Shown: positions 13,000-25,879 of the stretch, one piece after another
Position numbering within the stretch: the stretch's first letter is position 1
Layout: every line of letters begins with the position of its first letter
Assembly (NCBI GenBank): GCA_009792885.1
Contig: WMCF01000016.1
Location: 15,131,859 to 15,195,858 of the forward strand
Source: Eremophila alpestris peregrina
Lineage: Eukaryota; Chordata; Aves; Passeriformes; Alaudidae
Length of the DNA stretch: 64,000 nt
Reading direction: 5' to 3'
Notes under the pieces: generated by a model
What the model saw: only the letters and a program-made list of their open reading frames with translations
Told to the model about the DNA's origin: nothing
Database searches by the model: none
Translations under genes and position numbers: made by a program

Positions 13000-15900
13000 G
13001 AGGGAGGTGGGGCGGGTGTAGCCATTTTGGAGAGCCTGGTGCGAGCGCAGCCGGCGGGGCAGGGGATGACGGGGGTGAGCAGGAGCGGGGCTCTGGGCAG
13101 CCCCGAGCCCTCACACCCTCAGCAGCACCCTCGCAGCTTCTCCGCGGAGCCAGAGTGACCCCGAGCCAGCGGAGCCACCCCACCGACGGCCTCAGGACAG
13201 GAGCCAGGGCTGGCAGCCACCTTCCAGGGAGCCCGAGCAGTCCCAGGGCAAACACAGCCCCTACAGCACTCGGGGCACAGCCACACACCGGCCCTGGGCC
13301 GCAGCTTCTCGCTGCCCTTGCCTTGCAGCATCCCCCCAACACAAGCTTGAGCTCAATGACAAAAGTCCTCTAGGTCTTTATACCATCCTCTCGGTGATAC
13401 TGAAGCGTGTTTGTTATTTTGTTCAGGTTGAGGCAGGTTATTTTTGTGGTTGCCTTTCCCCACGGCTTTGTAATTGAGTAAGGCTGTCCCCCTGAGGCAG
13501 AGATGAACTAAAAGGGTGTGTGTAGGATCTTCAGAGCTGTTATCGCACTGTGTGTCCTGCACTGCGGTGAGGAGCTGGAGAGGCAGCACTGGGCTCAGGA
13601 GAGTTATCTGACTTTCTGTGCCTTTGGCCTGCAGAGATAGGCAAACACAAGTTTGGGGAGGGGGAGACACCACCGCAGATGAGAGAGGGGTCAAACAGAA
13701 AATGAAGGAAGATTAAGGAAGCATCAGTCTAAAGCCACTTACTAGTGAAAAATCAGAATAATTTTCCTTTTAAGATTAAAATTGTAGACATAAGCAATGG
13801 AGTTGAGATTTTTTTTTTTAATCTTACTTTTGCGTAAAATTCATATACAAACTTTCTTGACCTTGTCAGGATGTCTTTTCATCAACCTACACACCTCCAT
13901 CCTGCTTCCCAAGTTGTCTCCAAGTGCTATCAGCTCTGAGCAGCTGGTTTCAGATCCCCACTGGCAACATAAACATAGTAACTATGCTGGTTCTGCCTGG
14001 GCATCACCTGATGCTTTAAAACTTTAGTTAATAAATTACAACTTCTGAATTTCTTACAGAAATTAAGCCACATGAAAGAAAGGGTGGTTTGTTGGTGTGG
14101 ATTTTTTAGACAGGGAGTATGGCATGCTTATCTCCAGGTGATGATGCCTCCTGCAATGAGGAAACTCGGCAGCTGAGGTCAGTAGGATGCTTGGTATCCC
14201 TTCCTTCAAGTGTGTGTGTGTGTAGTGACTCAGAGCAGGGACTGGGTTCCTTTGGTCTGAGAGACCAAGCCCCTACTGCTTCTCCAATCCTAGGCTGTGA
14301 CAGCCCCTCTGGAAATCTGATTTTCTAGGAACTGAGGGCAAACACAAGAGAGAAGCGTTTCCTGTTGATGCAATGCTGAGGAATGCTTCTTTTTGTTTCA
14401 GGGAATTGTCAAAGATCCAGCTCCCTGTGCAGCCCACAGAGCTGAACAGCTTCTCGAGGTGCCACAGTGCAAGTGTTGGGCTCTGTGGAGGTGGAAGTCA
14501 CCTGTGTCCACCTGCTGGACTATACTTAATCCGTATTAGCTCTCTATGATTTCATCTGAAGTATTAATGATTAGTTTGCTTTATCTTCTTAAGGAGCGCT
14601 AGACTTTACATAACTGTGGCCTTTTCTACATTAGCAAGCTTTGTTGTCCACTGCTCAGAGCGTGGAGGAGAGGGATGATGTGGTTGGTACTCAGAGCCAC
14701 CATGTCCCTGTGCTGTTCTGGAGCTGAGCATTGTCACTGGCACAGATGGCATAGCTCAAAACTTGATTTAGTTAGCTCTGGTTTTGGTCACTGACTGCTT
14801 CCAGCTGGAAACAAGGGCCACTGGAGTTGTTGGAGAGTTTCTCTGAAAGAAATACCGTACAATTCTGAGCCCTGGGATGGGAGAGAGGCCCTTGGTTTAA
14901 TCTGCTCTCTCCTTGAAACATCTTTTAGTCACTGTTTCCGGGCTTAGTGAAACATTATCCCCTTATTTCATTAAAAAAAAAAAAAAAAAAGGTTTTTTTG
15001 CATCTGGTGTGAAGCAGCAGGTAGTGAGGCACAGCCAGAAATGGAGCTCAGGGGGCTGGGCACTGCAGCAGCTCACCCTCCTGTCCTTGGCCTTAAAAAC
15101 AAAGAATGTCCAACAAAACCACCCATCTGCAAGGATTCCTTACTGCTTGATGCTGGTGAAAAGGTTCAGAGTTAACCCCCTGTGCCACTGGCCAGTGAGA
15201 TGTGGCTCAGTGTAAGCCAGAACCTTCCACTCCTTTTGGCAGAACAAAAGGTCCTGAGTAGCAGTGGTGAAGGCAGCCTGTGACCCTGCATGGGCTGGGG
15301 GCAGAGCCTCCTGGGGCATCAAACAGGCTTTTCTTTTAGAGGTTTTTCTCCTCTGCTTAACCATGTTTATCCTCCTCCACAGTGTTTTTTTCCAGGTGGG
15401 AAGGCACACCTTGGCCTCTGTGTGCAGCAGCTGCTCCCCCACAAAAGCTGTACTCCAGTACAGGAACTGTGCAGAGGACTTCAGAGCTCTTAAAAGCAAA
15501 ACACACTAAATCACTGATAAACCAGTGCAAGTATTAACAGCAAAACTTGCCAGAAATCTTGGGTTTTGCTCAAGATCTGTACAGCCAACCACTAATGAGG
15601 TTGTTGAGATTTTGTCCAAATTGGTGAGGTGTAGTTAATTTTTTTAATTTGTCAAGTGGAACTAGGAACAGATTCATTAGGGAAAAAAAAAGATATCTGA
15701 TAATTTATTTGCATTTAGGAGAACTCAGCAGGAGAGAAGAGTGTTCAAGGTAAATACTTACAGTTTCTGCCTGGGATGTTTGATCCTAGCTTGTGCTTGG
15801 ATAAACTGAGCAAGCAGGGTCATCCATTTGGAAAATGTTTGACTTAGTCCTGTGCCTTCCTCAAAAATAGTTAAACTGGAAAAATTGCTGCACTTACAGG

Positions 15901-18900
15901 CCTTGGAAAATATTTTTCCCTTCGTGTGGCTTTGTGGTTTCAAAGAACTGAAGGGAAGGCCACAAAAATACATTTTTCCTTCAGCTGCTTGGCAAGGAAA
16001 AACATCAGATGGGGTTTATCAGAGCAACGTGGCTGGGGCAGGCCTGGACTGCCTGGGGACACCAATCCCACTGACTGTGTTTTTCACAGGTCACATTCCT
16101 CCTGCTCTAGTGTGAGCCAGTAATTTTTACCTCTGGATGACAATAATTTAAAGATAATAAATTGGATTTTTGTTCCTCCACTTCATTGGGAGGTTTAAGC
16201 TGTTGGGTGCTTTGTTGAATTTCTTGGAAATTGGCCACATGCAGGATTGCACTGCATTCAGTTCAGCCAGATAACACAATTCTTTCTTAAAGATATATTT
16301 ACAGACTTTACCTGAATTGTAAGTGCAGGAGAAGAATAAAAGGCAGATACCAATAGATGTACCAGCAAACAAAAGTTAATACAATTATTCATGTAGTCAC
16401 TGTTCATGCTGTACCTTTTTTTTTTTCCCTTTCTCTGAGTGGTTTCTTTTGTCTATACTATAAGATCTTAAAAAACCAGGTGTGTCCTTGTCCTGAAGCA
16501 CAGGAGCATGTTAAGGTACCCCAAGACTGGAGACTTTGGGAAGCCTTATCTTTTTGAGTGCGAATTCTCATCTCCAGTGTGGTCAGACCCTAAGAGCTTG
16601 CCTGGCCTTTCTCAGGCTCTTTGGAAGAGGGAAATCTTGTTCTGGGCATTGCTGGAGTGCTTGTTGTGCTATTTTTACACCGCTCAGTTTTTGTGTGTGC
16701 AGCTGTAGTCAAGTGTTGCTTCTTGATCCCAGACAACTGAGATTTTCCATAACCTTTGACTAAGAAAAAATGTATCTTTAATCACAGCTCCCCTTCACAA
16801 CAGGCAGCACGTAAGAAGATTATATAAATATTATATTAAGCACATTTTTTGGCAAATTGCTTGCATTGGTGTTGCATTTCTTTCCACCAATGTCTGGGTG
16901 ATAGAAGAAATAAATACGGTTATGGACCATAATGGAAATGAATGCTCTGGTGTGTGTCTCTTCTAACTTGGGGATTCCTCATCAATTAACTATCTTGTTA
17001 AAATAACTCTGACATCAATTTGTCTACCAAGAACCCAGATCAGGGCATTTTAAAGATTAATTCCCTTTCTTTTGGTTATTGGTAGGTATTTTGTGATAAA
17101 CCTGCATAGGAAGAAATAATTTTTTCTTGCTTAGGAAACAAAGATAAGGCAGAGGGTTGTTTGTTTATTTGTTTGTTTGGGGTTTTGGTTTGGTTTGGTT
17201 TCGGTTTTTTGGTTGGTTGGTTGGTTTTCTGTAGCTGGCAGAAAATTAGCATTCATACTTTGCCTTCTAGTCAGAACTGAAGTGGAAAAGGTTTCATGAC
17301 CTTTCTGACCTGAAGATTAGCTCCAGGTAGATTTTGGTGGCAATTCTTCTTGGGCTCACCTGGTTTCAGACACTGATGGGACACTGATGACAGATTTTCA
17401 TGTTATTTCATTCCATTTGAATGTAATTACTGATTCAACAAATTCTATGAGTGGATGAACAAGTGTTAATCCATGAAATAAAAAGCAACATAGGTGTTCA
17501 TCCGCATAAATAAATGCAGCATGGATTTATGACAGAGAATCTGTTTAATCCAACTAATTTCAGCCGAGTGGCAGAGGTGCAGAGAGAAAAGGGTACCTTT
17601 GGAGGGCTCTTCTGTTCTAGGCCAGTGACTATGAAGAGTCACTTGTGCCCCAGGAGCTGCTTTGTGCAGTCAGGGAGAGCAGACCCAGATTTAAGGGTCA
17701 CCATCTCCACTATTTTATAGAAGGAAAATAAGATTAAGTAGAGACCACCCTCTGTTTAATAGAAGATCAAGCTCTGTTAAAGGTGAAGAAGACAAGGAAG
17801 CAAACACCTCCCTCTGTGTTTATTCTGCTGTTGATTTGCACAGCACACACTCCCTTGTGCTCAGACATCCCTGGTGCTTCTGCCATGGTGTGAGAGGTTC
17901 ACACTTCCAGCACCACTGCCCTTGCTGTGCTGGATGCTGTCAGTTATCCATGTCCTCTCACTCTCCTTTACAGATTTGTTGCTATGGTGAGAAAAGTCAG
18001 GCCTTAAATATTGAGCTCCCTGTTATCTCAGCTGGTGTCTGCTGTGTGCAGGTATTGGTCTGTATTTAAACAAATAAGAGAATAAAGAATATATGTTTTG
18101 CACTGTAGGCAGGTTCTGCCTCCAAATTTTGGGGTTTTTTTTTTTTTCCTGCTTCAATTCAAACTTGGTTTGTTTTTGCTGAAACTAACCTTGAACTCTG
18201 CCCAACAGCACAGAGGATTACAACTGTTTATGTCTTAATTGGGAAATAGGACCAGTACCCTGTCAAATGAATTTTTTTCCTCCTGAGAAGTTACAGTCAA
18301 ATGCAGGACAGTTCCCAAAAATGTTTTGCTATATTATTTGGTGTTTGCTTGAAGTCTACACTAGCAGATTAGAGCAGAGTTTGGAGCACTATGTGGTTTT
18401 GTGCTTAACATGTTACTGGAGGAAAATGAGTTTACAAGGTGTTTTATACAGTGCAAGCCAGCAGCTTCACTCGAAGCCTCTCTCTGACCCTCCTGGGGCT
18501 GTTGATAAGGCTCCTGCAGATTCACCAATGCCAGCACAGGACACTGATTAGCCTGTTTTAAAGCCCCAGGGTGGAAAACAACCATGAGGGAAGTTGCTGC
18601 CAAATCAGAGCAGAGGAGATGCTGCAAACAGGACAAATGTTCTGTCTCTGACAGTCCCAGCAGCAGTGAAAAACACAAACCACCCTTTCTACAAGCAGAA
18701 AAGTGGAAACCCTTGCACCCCACACAGCAGCCCTGCCTGAGGCTGACCTGCAGCACTCACAACAAAGGAGCTGCTGCTGCACCCACATTCTTGTGGTGAA
18801 AACCCTGCTCTGCTGCCCAGCCCCAGTAATGGCAGATTTAAAAAGTTATGGAACAAAGCAGGACAAGTTCTCAAGTGCAGAGGCATTTTTGTTTGAATAA

Positions 18901-21900
18901 CATAAAGCAAGGTCTGCTGTTTGTGCTGGATGTTTAATCACTTGATGAGAGCCCACAAACGGTGCTTCAGGGCTTACTTTTTTCCAAGTAACTTCTGAAA
19001 TTGCAGTCTGATGAATCAGAGGAATGAAGGCTGATATTGCTGCTAGTTCTTGGAAACAAGGAAAGTCAGGTCCAGGGCAGTAGCAGAGTGTGTGGCCCCT
19101 GAAGACTACTTTAGACCTTTCTTAAATACGGTTTGTTTTTTAAAAATCTTTTCACATCTTTTCTAGAAATACCTAAGCAAGGGAAAAGGTTTGGAGTGGG
19201 TGATTTTCAAACACAAAACAGAGATACAAAGACACTGTAAGAAAGACCACTTTCATTTTAGGTAACTGGTAGCTTGAAAATTTTGTGTTCAAGTCGGTGC
19301 TGCTCTGAGTGACACTGAGGGGGGTTGGGATAAAGAGTCTTGCATTCAAGCTCTGGAAATTATTTCTGTAGGAGCTGATGTTTCACTTTTGAAACAATAA
19401 TCAGAAGTGAGCTTTGACATTGCTCCTGGAAAAGGAGTGGCAAGTTTTAGTTAAAAGCATTAACAGGAAAGCAGTGCAGCCTCACCCTCAATGCTGTTGG
19501 CATATGGGGGGAGTGCTCTATTCGAAGCCAATGAAGCCTCTGCTGCTCTGGGGAGCACCTCAAGCTGCTCACAGGCTCAAGTGTCTCTGGAGGCAGTTTC
19601 TGTGCTGCTCCCTCCTTTCTCCTCCTCCTCCTCCCGCTCTCATGTTTCGCTGAGGTACCTGAGAGTCCTCTCAGCTGCTCCTGCTGGGTGAGCTGCTCAC
19701 CTGGGAGCTTTGGACACAGCACAGCAGTGTGTGTTTGGGAGTTAGGGGGCTACCTACAACTGCAGCCAAAAAGTGCCCACAACCTGCCCCGGGCTGGCAG
19801 AGCACCCAGCCCTGCTCTCTGCCTTCAAGCTGCCATGGGTTTGCATGCTCTGAGTGACCAGCCCTGTGTGTCACAAGCCTCCACTGCAATCCCAGTGAAA
19901 TAAAAGGCATTTTAAAGACTCACATGCCATCTCTTTAATTCCAAGCCATACAGTGATCTGCTTTTGGGAAGGATTTATTTCTTCCAAGAGAGGTTTGTAT
20001 TTGTATGTCAGGAGAAGCTCAGCATCCAGCTGCAAAAGCTGCAGAAGTGATCTGATTTTGATTTTATGGCTTCAGTACAGATCTTTGGGTGAAATGCAAC
20101 AGCAAATGATAGCTGGGGTCCTAAAACAACTTCTGGGCTCTCAAAGTACCATCACCCCGTTGGTCGTCTAACCATAGGTGTGGGCTGTTAATGCAAGACA
20201 AAACTGAAAACAATGTCTTAGTGTCTGACTAGACTGATTTCTAACAACGTGGGAAATATCTCTCTATACAGATTCTGAGATTTTTAGTCAGGAAAACAAG
20301 GCAGATGAGAACTTTTCTTATTAGGTGAATAACAGGCTACAATTTTCCTGCTTGTATCTGAAAAGCCTGTGAATTGCTTGGAAGGGCTTCCTTCCATCTG
20401 TTTTGTGCAAGACTTAATCTACACCTCACCCTTCAGCTGAACTACTTATGTCCTTGTTATCTCAGCATTTAAAGGCTCCTCCCTAAAAGTATCTTCATTC
20501 TAAAATGTAAAATAATCATTCTATTTTCAGAGCACTCAGCAGTTCAATTCTCTCTGTTTGGGAAAGTTAACCATGGTAAATACTTAGGATTATTTGTGGA
20601 GATATGAGGCTTAAGCAATGTAGACAAAAAAGTAATGAGTCATTGAAATTAAAAACCAAGCAATGTAAGGACAGTTCTAAGTAACAATCTTCCCCCATTT
20701 CTTGGAGCAGCACGTGGAAAAAGCTTAGAAATTGATTTAGTGTGAATCCTGTACTGCAGTGGACAAGGCAGCTCTGCACACAGCAGGTGTGTCACTCATC
20801 CTGAGCATGGAAAACAGGAGCTGCTGTGACAACACCATGAGCACATGCCACCCGAGGGGCAGAAATGTGACCCACACAAAGGCCATGCCTGGATCACTGC
20901 TGGCTCCTGTCCAGCACACTCCTGCTGAGCGTGGGCTGGCTCCAGTGCTGGCTGTGCACTGCTCTGCACATGTACAGGTCTGCAGACCTGCAAAAAACAA
21001 CCCAGCAGATGTTCAGTGCTTCCACTTTGTCTGCTGGCACCACATGCAGTGTCTTTCTAGTCTCCATTCCTCAGAGTCTGGAGCAAGACAAGCTAAATTA
21101 CATGAAACCCAGTGTCTTGGGTGTCTGTGAGGAGCAAGGACAGAAGAATAGCTACAATAAATAGGATGAATAAAGTAAATCCTCTTACACATTCAAAGCT
21201 GCTATTTGAAAGTGGCAAACTGCATTCATGCCTAAGTTTGCACTATTTCAATAACAACAAAAGGAGCTGTTTCAAAAATAAGGGAAGTCTGTCACTTCCC
21301 AGCCTCACTTTTCTTACGAAAAGCCACAAAGCCACACCTGGAGACAAGGTTTCTGCAGGGTTTCTGCAGCTTCTGACAGTGCCACAGCCTCTGCAAGGAA
21401 ATGTCTCTTTCCTGATGCCCACCTCAATGCTTAGTTTGGTTAATGGATTGAGATAATGCTGTACAGGAGAACCTCAGACCAGCTCCCAATTAGGCACCAG
21501 CAGCTGAACACTTGAAGCATATTAAATGAAGTTACAAGCACACAGCTCTGATCCCTTCCAGGCATAAGGAGGACTTGAAATTCATCGTAATTTTCTTTGT
21601 GTGAATAGCAAGGTGAACTTTGCTTTCAATATCAGCATTTAATACAGGGCAAATATCAGATCCCCAGTAGCTTGGGAGGAGCATGTTTGAGTGTTCATTT
21701 AAGGTAAATCATATTTCACATACAAAAAATAATAAAATAATATTGTTTCCAACATTAATATATAATATTTACCAAGCTATCTCTATAAAAATTAGATAAA
21801 ACTTAATTCTGAGCCAAAATCCAATTATGACTAATTTTTTCAGGGGCCCCCAGCTTGTCAAAGAGTTTGGTAGTAACAGAGTGTATGCTTCTGAAAGCTG

Positions 21901-22680
21901 TGACTGGGGAATTCAAAGGCCTAATTATGTTTCCAGTGGTATATTCTCAGATCCTCCTCAATATAATAAGTGAACAAAATAAATGTAGTAACTCTGCAAT
22001 GGTTTACACCAACCAGTTTAAAAAATTAAGAGTGCAGTTTTGTAAGTCCCCAGTACACATACGGTGCCATGCAGTGCAGTCCCAACAAGGAGAGATTACC
22101 TCAATTAGAGCCCAAAATCAGAGAACTGAGCATGTGATTCCCCCACCCCAAGCTGAACACCCAGATGAAGATGCCAGCATCTTTATCTTACCTGGGCCAG
22201 GGTTTCATGCCTTCTCCCAACTGCTTTGCAATAGGTACAGTTAAGTCTGTGGCTTGGGTTACAGGAATCAGTGCTTTTGTATATTATTTGTGAATTTAAC
22301 TGCTTTGCATATGGTGACCCAGGGGAAAATCAACGTGGGGGCATTGGTTTCAGTCCACTCCTCTGTGCAGTGAGGGGTTGGAGAACACACTCCCTCAACT
22401 ACAGCCATACAATCACATCTTTTCACACCCCTTTGCTTCCACTTTTTGGCCATTCCACATCATTCTTCCATTTCTCATCCTCTTCCCCCATCATCCCCTC
22501 TTCCTATGTCTTTTGCCATAAATTTTCTTTTTCCCTTGTGGTTTCTCTGAGGTATTACATCCCAAGCCCCCAGCCCAAAGGACAGCCCTTGGCAGCACCA
22601 CAAGGCAGCAGTGGTGTTGCAGGAGGACCCACCCACCCCAGAAGTGCTGCAACAGAGGATAAGGAGATGCTTGCTGGTGC
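13000..22680. other. Long stretch without recognised genes, left of HYAL1
   Basis: About 9.7 kb of A/T-rich DNA with scattered homopolymers (A tract near 14972-14990, T tracts near 16418-16427 and 18133-18146) and one GTTT/GGTTT simple repeat. I checked both strands for hyaluronidase-like motifs (DWE core, CYNHD-like segment) and saw none. In human, HYAL3, NAA80 and IFRD2 occupy this side of HYAL1. Confidence 0.55.
17157..17232. repeat. GTTT/GGTTT simple repeat
   Basis: The tract changes from TTTG units to TTTGG units to TTGG units over about 75 bp on the plus strand. This is a mixed-period low-complexity repeat with no coding potential. Confidence 0.85.
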
Positions 22681-22688
22681 TTTCTGGT

Positions 22689-22694
22689 TTTATT
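22689..22694 (-). terminator. HYAL1: Poly(A) signal of HYAL1
   Basis: AATAAA on the minus strand (TTTATT on plus) lies about 90 bases past the HYAL1 stop codon and gives a short 3' untranslated region. Confidence 0.7.
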
Positions 22695-22784
22695 AAGAGC
22701 CCCACAGTCAGGTTGGCAAGGGTGCTGAGGTGGTGTCACCCTGTCTGCCCCACTGTCCCCAGGATGGGAGGATTGCGTGGAGGG

Positions 22785-24305
22785 TCACTTGGCAAAGCCC
22801 TGGGTGTCACAGCGGGGTCCCTGCCACTTGTCGTAGCACTGGCAGGTGAACTCCCTGGCCAGTTTGGAAGTGTCCTCCCCAGGCTGCAGGCTCTGAGCCA
22901 GCAGCCAGGGTTTGCCAGCATGCAGGTCGATGGTGAAGTGGGAGGGGTCGAGGTGGAGCCAGCCCCGCCGGCTGTCGCGGCGCACGCAGCGGCCCTGGCC
23001 AGAGCACAGGGCCTGGCTGCACAGCTCAGCACTGGCTGTCACATTGACGATGTAGTGGCCCAGGGGCCCCTCCACGTAGTCCTTCAGCCTCAGGCACATC
23101 TCCTGCAACGGCATTGGGTGTCACAGCCCTGCACAGCTGAGGAACTGGGGGTCCCTGCCGACAGGGATGCCACCCTCTGCACTCACCTTGGAGCTGCTGT
23201 ATTCCAGGCTGCCCCAGAGGATGATTCCAGCAGCACCCTGAGCCGCGCTCTCCCCGATGGTGTTCATCAGGTCCTCCTGCACCCACAGGGAGAGGAGAAG
23301 TCAGCAGTGCCCAAAGCCCCCCCTCACAGCCCCAGCAGAGATAAAGACTCCCTGGTGCCAACCCGTCAGCCCAAGAGGTGCCCACTACTCCCACAAGCCC
23401 ATCACCTGGGAAAGGAAGTCCAGAGTGCGCTCGAAGGCGATCTGGGAGTAGGGCAGGACGGGGATGGCGCTGTGGAGGAGCCCACGCTGCACAGCGAAAG
23501 CCTCGGCCACGCGGTGCCGCACGTAGGCCAGCGCCTTGCCGGTGCCATTGAGGCTGGAGGGCAGGTAGATGCTGGGGTAGAGCGCCCGGCTGCCCCTCCA
23601 GAGCCAGGATAGGTTCTTGTTCCTCTGCTGCTCCACATCTGGGCACGTCCCGTTGTAGGGCAGGCTCTCAAAGTCATTGTTGTAGCAGTCAGGGAAACCA
23701 TAGAAGCCCCAGTAGGCACTGGGACGGAGGCTCTCGCCCAGCCACAGGGTCTTGTTCATGAAATCACGGGCGCTCTTCTCAAACTGCTGCTTGGCCATCT
23801 CCTCCACCTCCTTGGGGGGCCACTGCGGGTGCTGCTCCTGCACCAGCTCCTCTGACTTCTGCTGGTAGATCTTCATGGAGTCCCAGTTGCGGATCCACAG
23901 TGGGCGCCACTTCTCCCAGTCGATGACAGCCAGCCCACTGTAGTCAGGGCTGGGCAGGGTCACCTTGATGTCCTGGGTGGCCTGGTGGATGTGAGTCTCC
24001 AGGCTGGCATTTTGGGGGAGCCCCCCATTCACTGGCATCCCCTCAGATGCGTAGTAGGGGAAGCGACCAATGTTGTTGCTGTAGAAGAGGGTGATGTCCT
24101 GCCCAGTGAAGGACTGCTGGTCATTGGCCAACACATCAAAGACCTCCAGGCTGAGGCTGACATTGTAGTTCTCAGCACAGTCCTGGGTGGGGATGTTCCA
24201 GATGGTGACAAAGGGGCGGTTGATAAGGACAGGACCGGGCCCCCCAGCGTGGGTCAGGGCAGGCAGGAGCAGCAGGAGGATGCAGCAGGACCACACTGAT
24301 GCCAT
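22785..24305 (-). CDS. HYAL1: Hyaluronidase-1
   Basis: Lysosomal endo-beta-N-acetylglucosaminidase (GH56) that cleaves hyaluronan. Coding exons on the minus strand are 24305-23406, 23276-23187 and 23102-22785, all joined in phase 0 at GT/AG sites. The product is 435 residues, equal to human HYAL1. A signal peptide covers residues 1-20. The catalytic pair D129 and E131 lies in 'LAVIDWEKW', at the same positions as in human. N-glycosylation sequons include NVS, NAS, NKT, NGT, NLS and NVT. The C-terminal EGF-like cysteine segment (CSQALCSGQGRC ... CQCYDKW) is complete, and there is no hydrophobic tail, which separates it from GPI-anchored HYAL2. HYAL1 rather than HYAL3 is chosen from overall wording (for example 'YASEGMPVNGGLPQNAS', 'GGLPQNASL') and gene order. 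HYAL2 lies just upstream on the same strand with identical intron phases. A TATA-like ATAAAAG lies about 70 bases before the ATG. Confidence 0.96.
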
Positions 24306-24374
24306 GGTGCTGGTGCGCTCAGGGTGAGTCCTGGAGCTGCCTGGGGAGAGCTGAGACCCGGGCAGGCCTTGTTG

Positions 24375-24381
24375 CTTTTAT
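24375..24381 (-). promoter_or_regulatory. HYAL1: TATA-like box of HYAL1
   Basis: ATAAAAG on the minus strand, 70 bases upstream of the HYAL1 ATG, would place transcription start near 24345 with a 5' leader of about 40 nt. This suggests a tissue-restricted promoter instead of the CpG type used by the neighbouring genes. Confidence 0.4.
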
Positions 24382-24837
24382 CCCCAAGTCAGGACCGGCA
24401 CTAACCACACCTCCGTTCCCAAGCGGTGCCGGTCACCCAGGGTCACTTGTTCCACCTCCTCAAAGTCCCCGAATTTATCAGCAGCTGGAGCCCAGCAGGC
24501 CCCCGAGTGGGACAGCAGCGTCAGCTCCGCGTAACGAGCGGCGGCGGGCTCGGCCGGGAAGGAATGCGCCGAGTCAACACCCCATGACTGGCCGGCGATG
24601 AGTGGGCTGGAAAGACAAACAGACACGGACGGGGCGGGGGGAGGAAGGTCACGGTGATGGATGCGGGCTGCGCCGGGCGGGCGCCGCTCGGGAAGTGGAG
24701 AGCGACGGCCATTCCCTGGCAGGAAGAGGGCACTGCTGGCAGGGAGCTCACGGCACCGGGCAGGACCAGGCACGGCACAGCCCGCGGCGGCACGGGATAC
24801 TCCTGCGTGGGCAGCGCGGCCACAGGAGGGCACGGCT

Positions 24838-24935
24838 GGGGACACGCACAGCACAGGACAGCAGCCACAGAGCACGGCATGGGGACACGCACAGCACAGG
24901 ACAGCAGCCACAGAGAACACGGCATGGGGACTCTC
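24838..24935. repeat. 43-bp tandem duplication starting GGGGACAC
   Basis: Two near-identical units begin at 24838 and 24881 and a third, partial unit begins at 24926 after a two-base insertion. Units start GGGGACACGCACAGCACAGG. The array lies in the CpG-rich spacer between HYAL2 and HYAL1. Confidence 0.9.
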
Positions 24936-25572
24936 ACAGCAGCCCAGGGGCGTGGGCAGGGAGGCGGCTGTGCCACGCGGGGCTGCTCCGTACCCACGCC
25001 AGCCCTCAGGACAAGGCAGCGGCCGGAGAGGCTGCTCGGACACAGCAGAGCAGGGCAGTGTCGGGGACAGGAGCCACGCTAGGGCGCCGCTGGGGGACAC
25101 TAGTGGCACGGGACAGCGGAGCCCCGGGACGCGCACGGCACAGGGGTGTCCCCGGCCCCACGGGGCTGAACCTACCCCCGGCCGTGGCGCACATCGCGGT
25201 GTCCCCACACGGCGATCCCGGTCCCGGGGGCTCCAGCCCCGCATCCCGGACACTGCTCGGGGCTGGGGGCAGGGCCAGGCGGGGAATCCCGCTGGGGGCG
25301 GGGCCGGGGAGGGCCGCACGCAGCCTCCACGTGGGTGGCCCGGCCGTGGCTGCCCACGCGGCTCCGGCCCCGCGGGGCCGCTCCCGCCCCTCCAGCCGCT
25401 CCCCCGAGCGGCTCCGGTTCCGCGGGGCAGTTTCCAGCACCGCAGAGCTTTCCCCCAGCTGCATACCACAACACACCTCTTCTCCCGCCCCGTTCCGGCC
25501 GTTGTGTCCGCGAGTTGAGTGACTCGTGCCTGCCCCGCCCCAAATCAGCCCACACCTCTCAGTCTGACCAGC

Positions 25573-25578
25573 TTTATT
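25573..25578 (-). terminator. HYAL2: Poly(A) signal of HYAL2
   Basis: AATAAA on the minus strand, about 300 bases past the HYAL2 stop codon. Confidence 0.7.
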
Positions 25579-25879
25579 CGAGGTAAAGCGCTTTAGTGTG
25601 GGGCAGCACACGGGGGATCAGCACCACGCAGCACCCGCTCCCCACCCCCGTGTCCCTCTTGCCCCCATCCCTCTCCTTACAACAGAAGAGGGGTCCCCCT
25701 CCTCCCCCCATCCCCATGAAGGGCACTTGCACTGCAGCAAGGTGGGTAGAGATGGGGCAACCACACAGCTCTCCCCCCACACCACCACAGTGAGGGACAG
25801 CCCTCCATAATTAGCTGCCTCCCAGGCAGGGTAGGGATATCAAATAGGCTCCTCCTACACCGCCACAGAACGGGGCAGC

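Noticed and set aside
22611..23612. 333-codon plus-strand open frame opposite HYAL1
   Set aside because: It is antisense to HYAL1 exons and introns, has no recognisable domain, and arises from GC-rich coding sequence with few stops.
24378..25469. 363-codon minus-strand frame between HYAL1 and HYAL2, and similar plus-strand frames (24602-25522)
   Set aside because: Pro/Arg/Gly-rich low-complexity translation of a CpG island and a tandem duplication, open in several frames at once.
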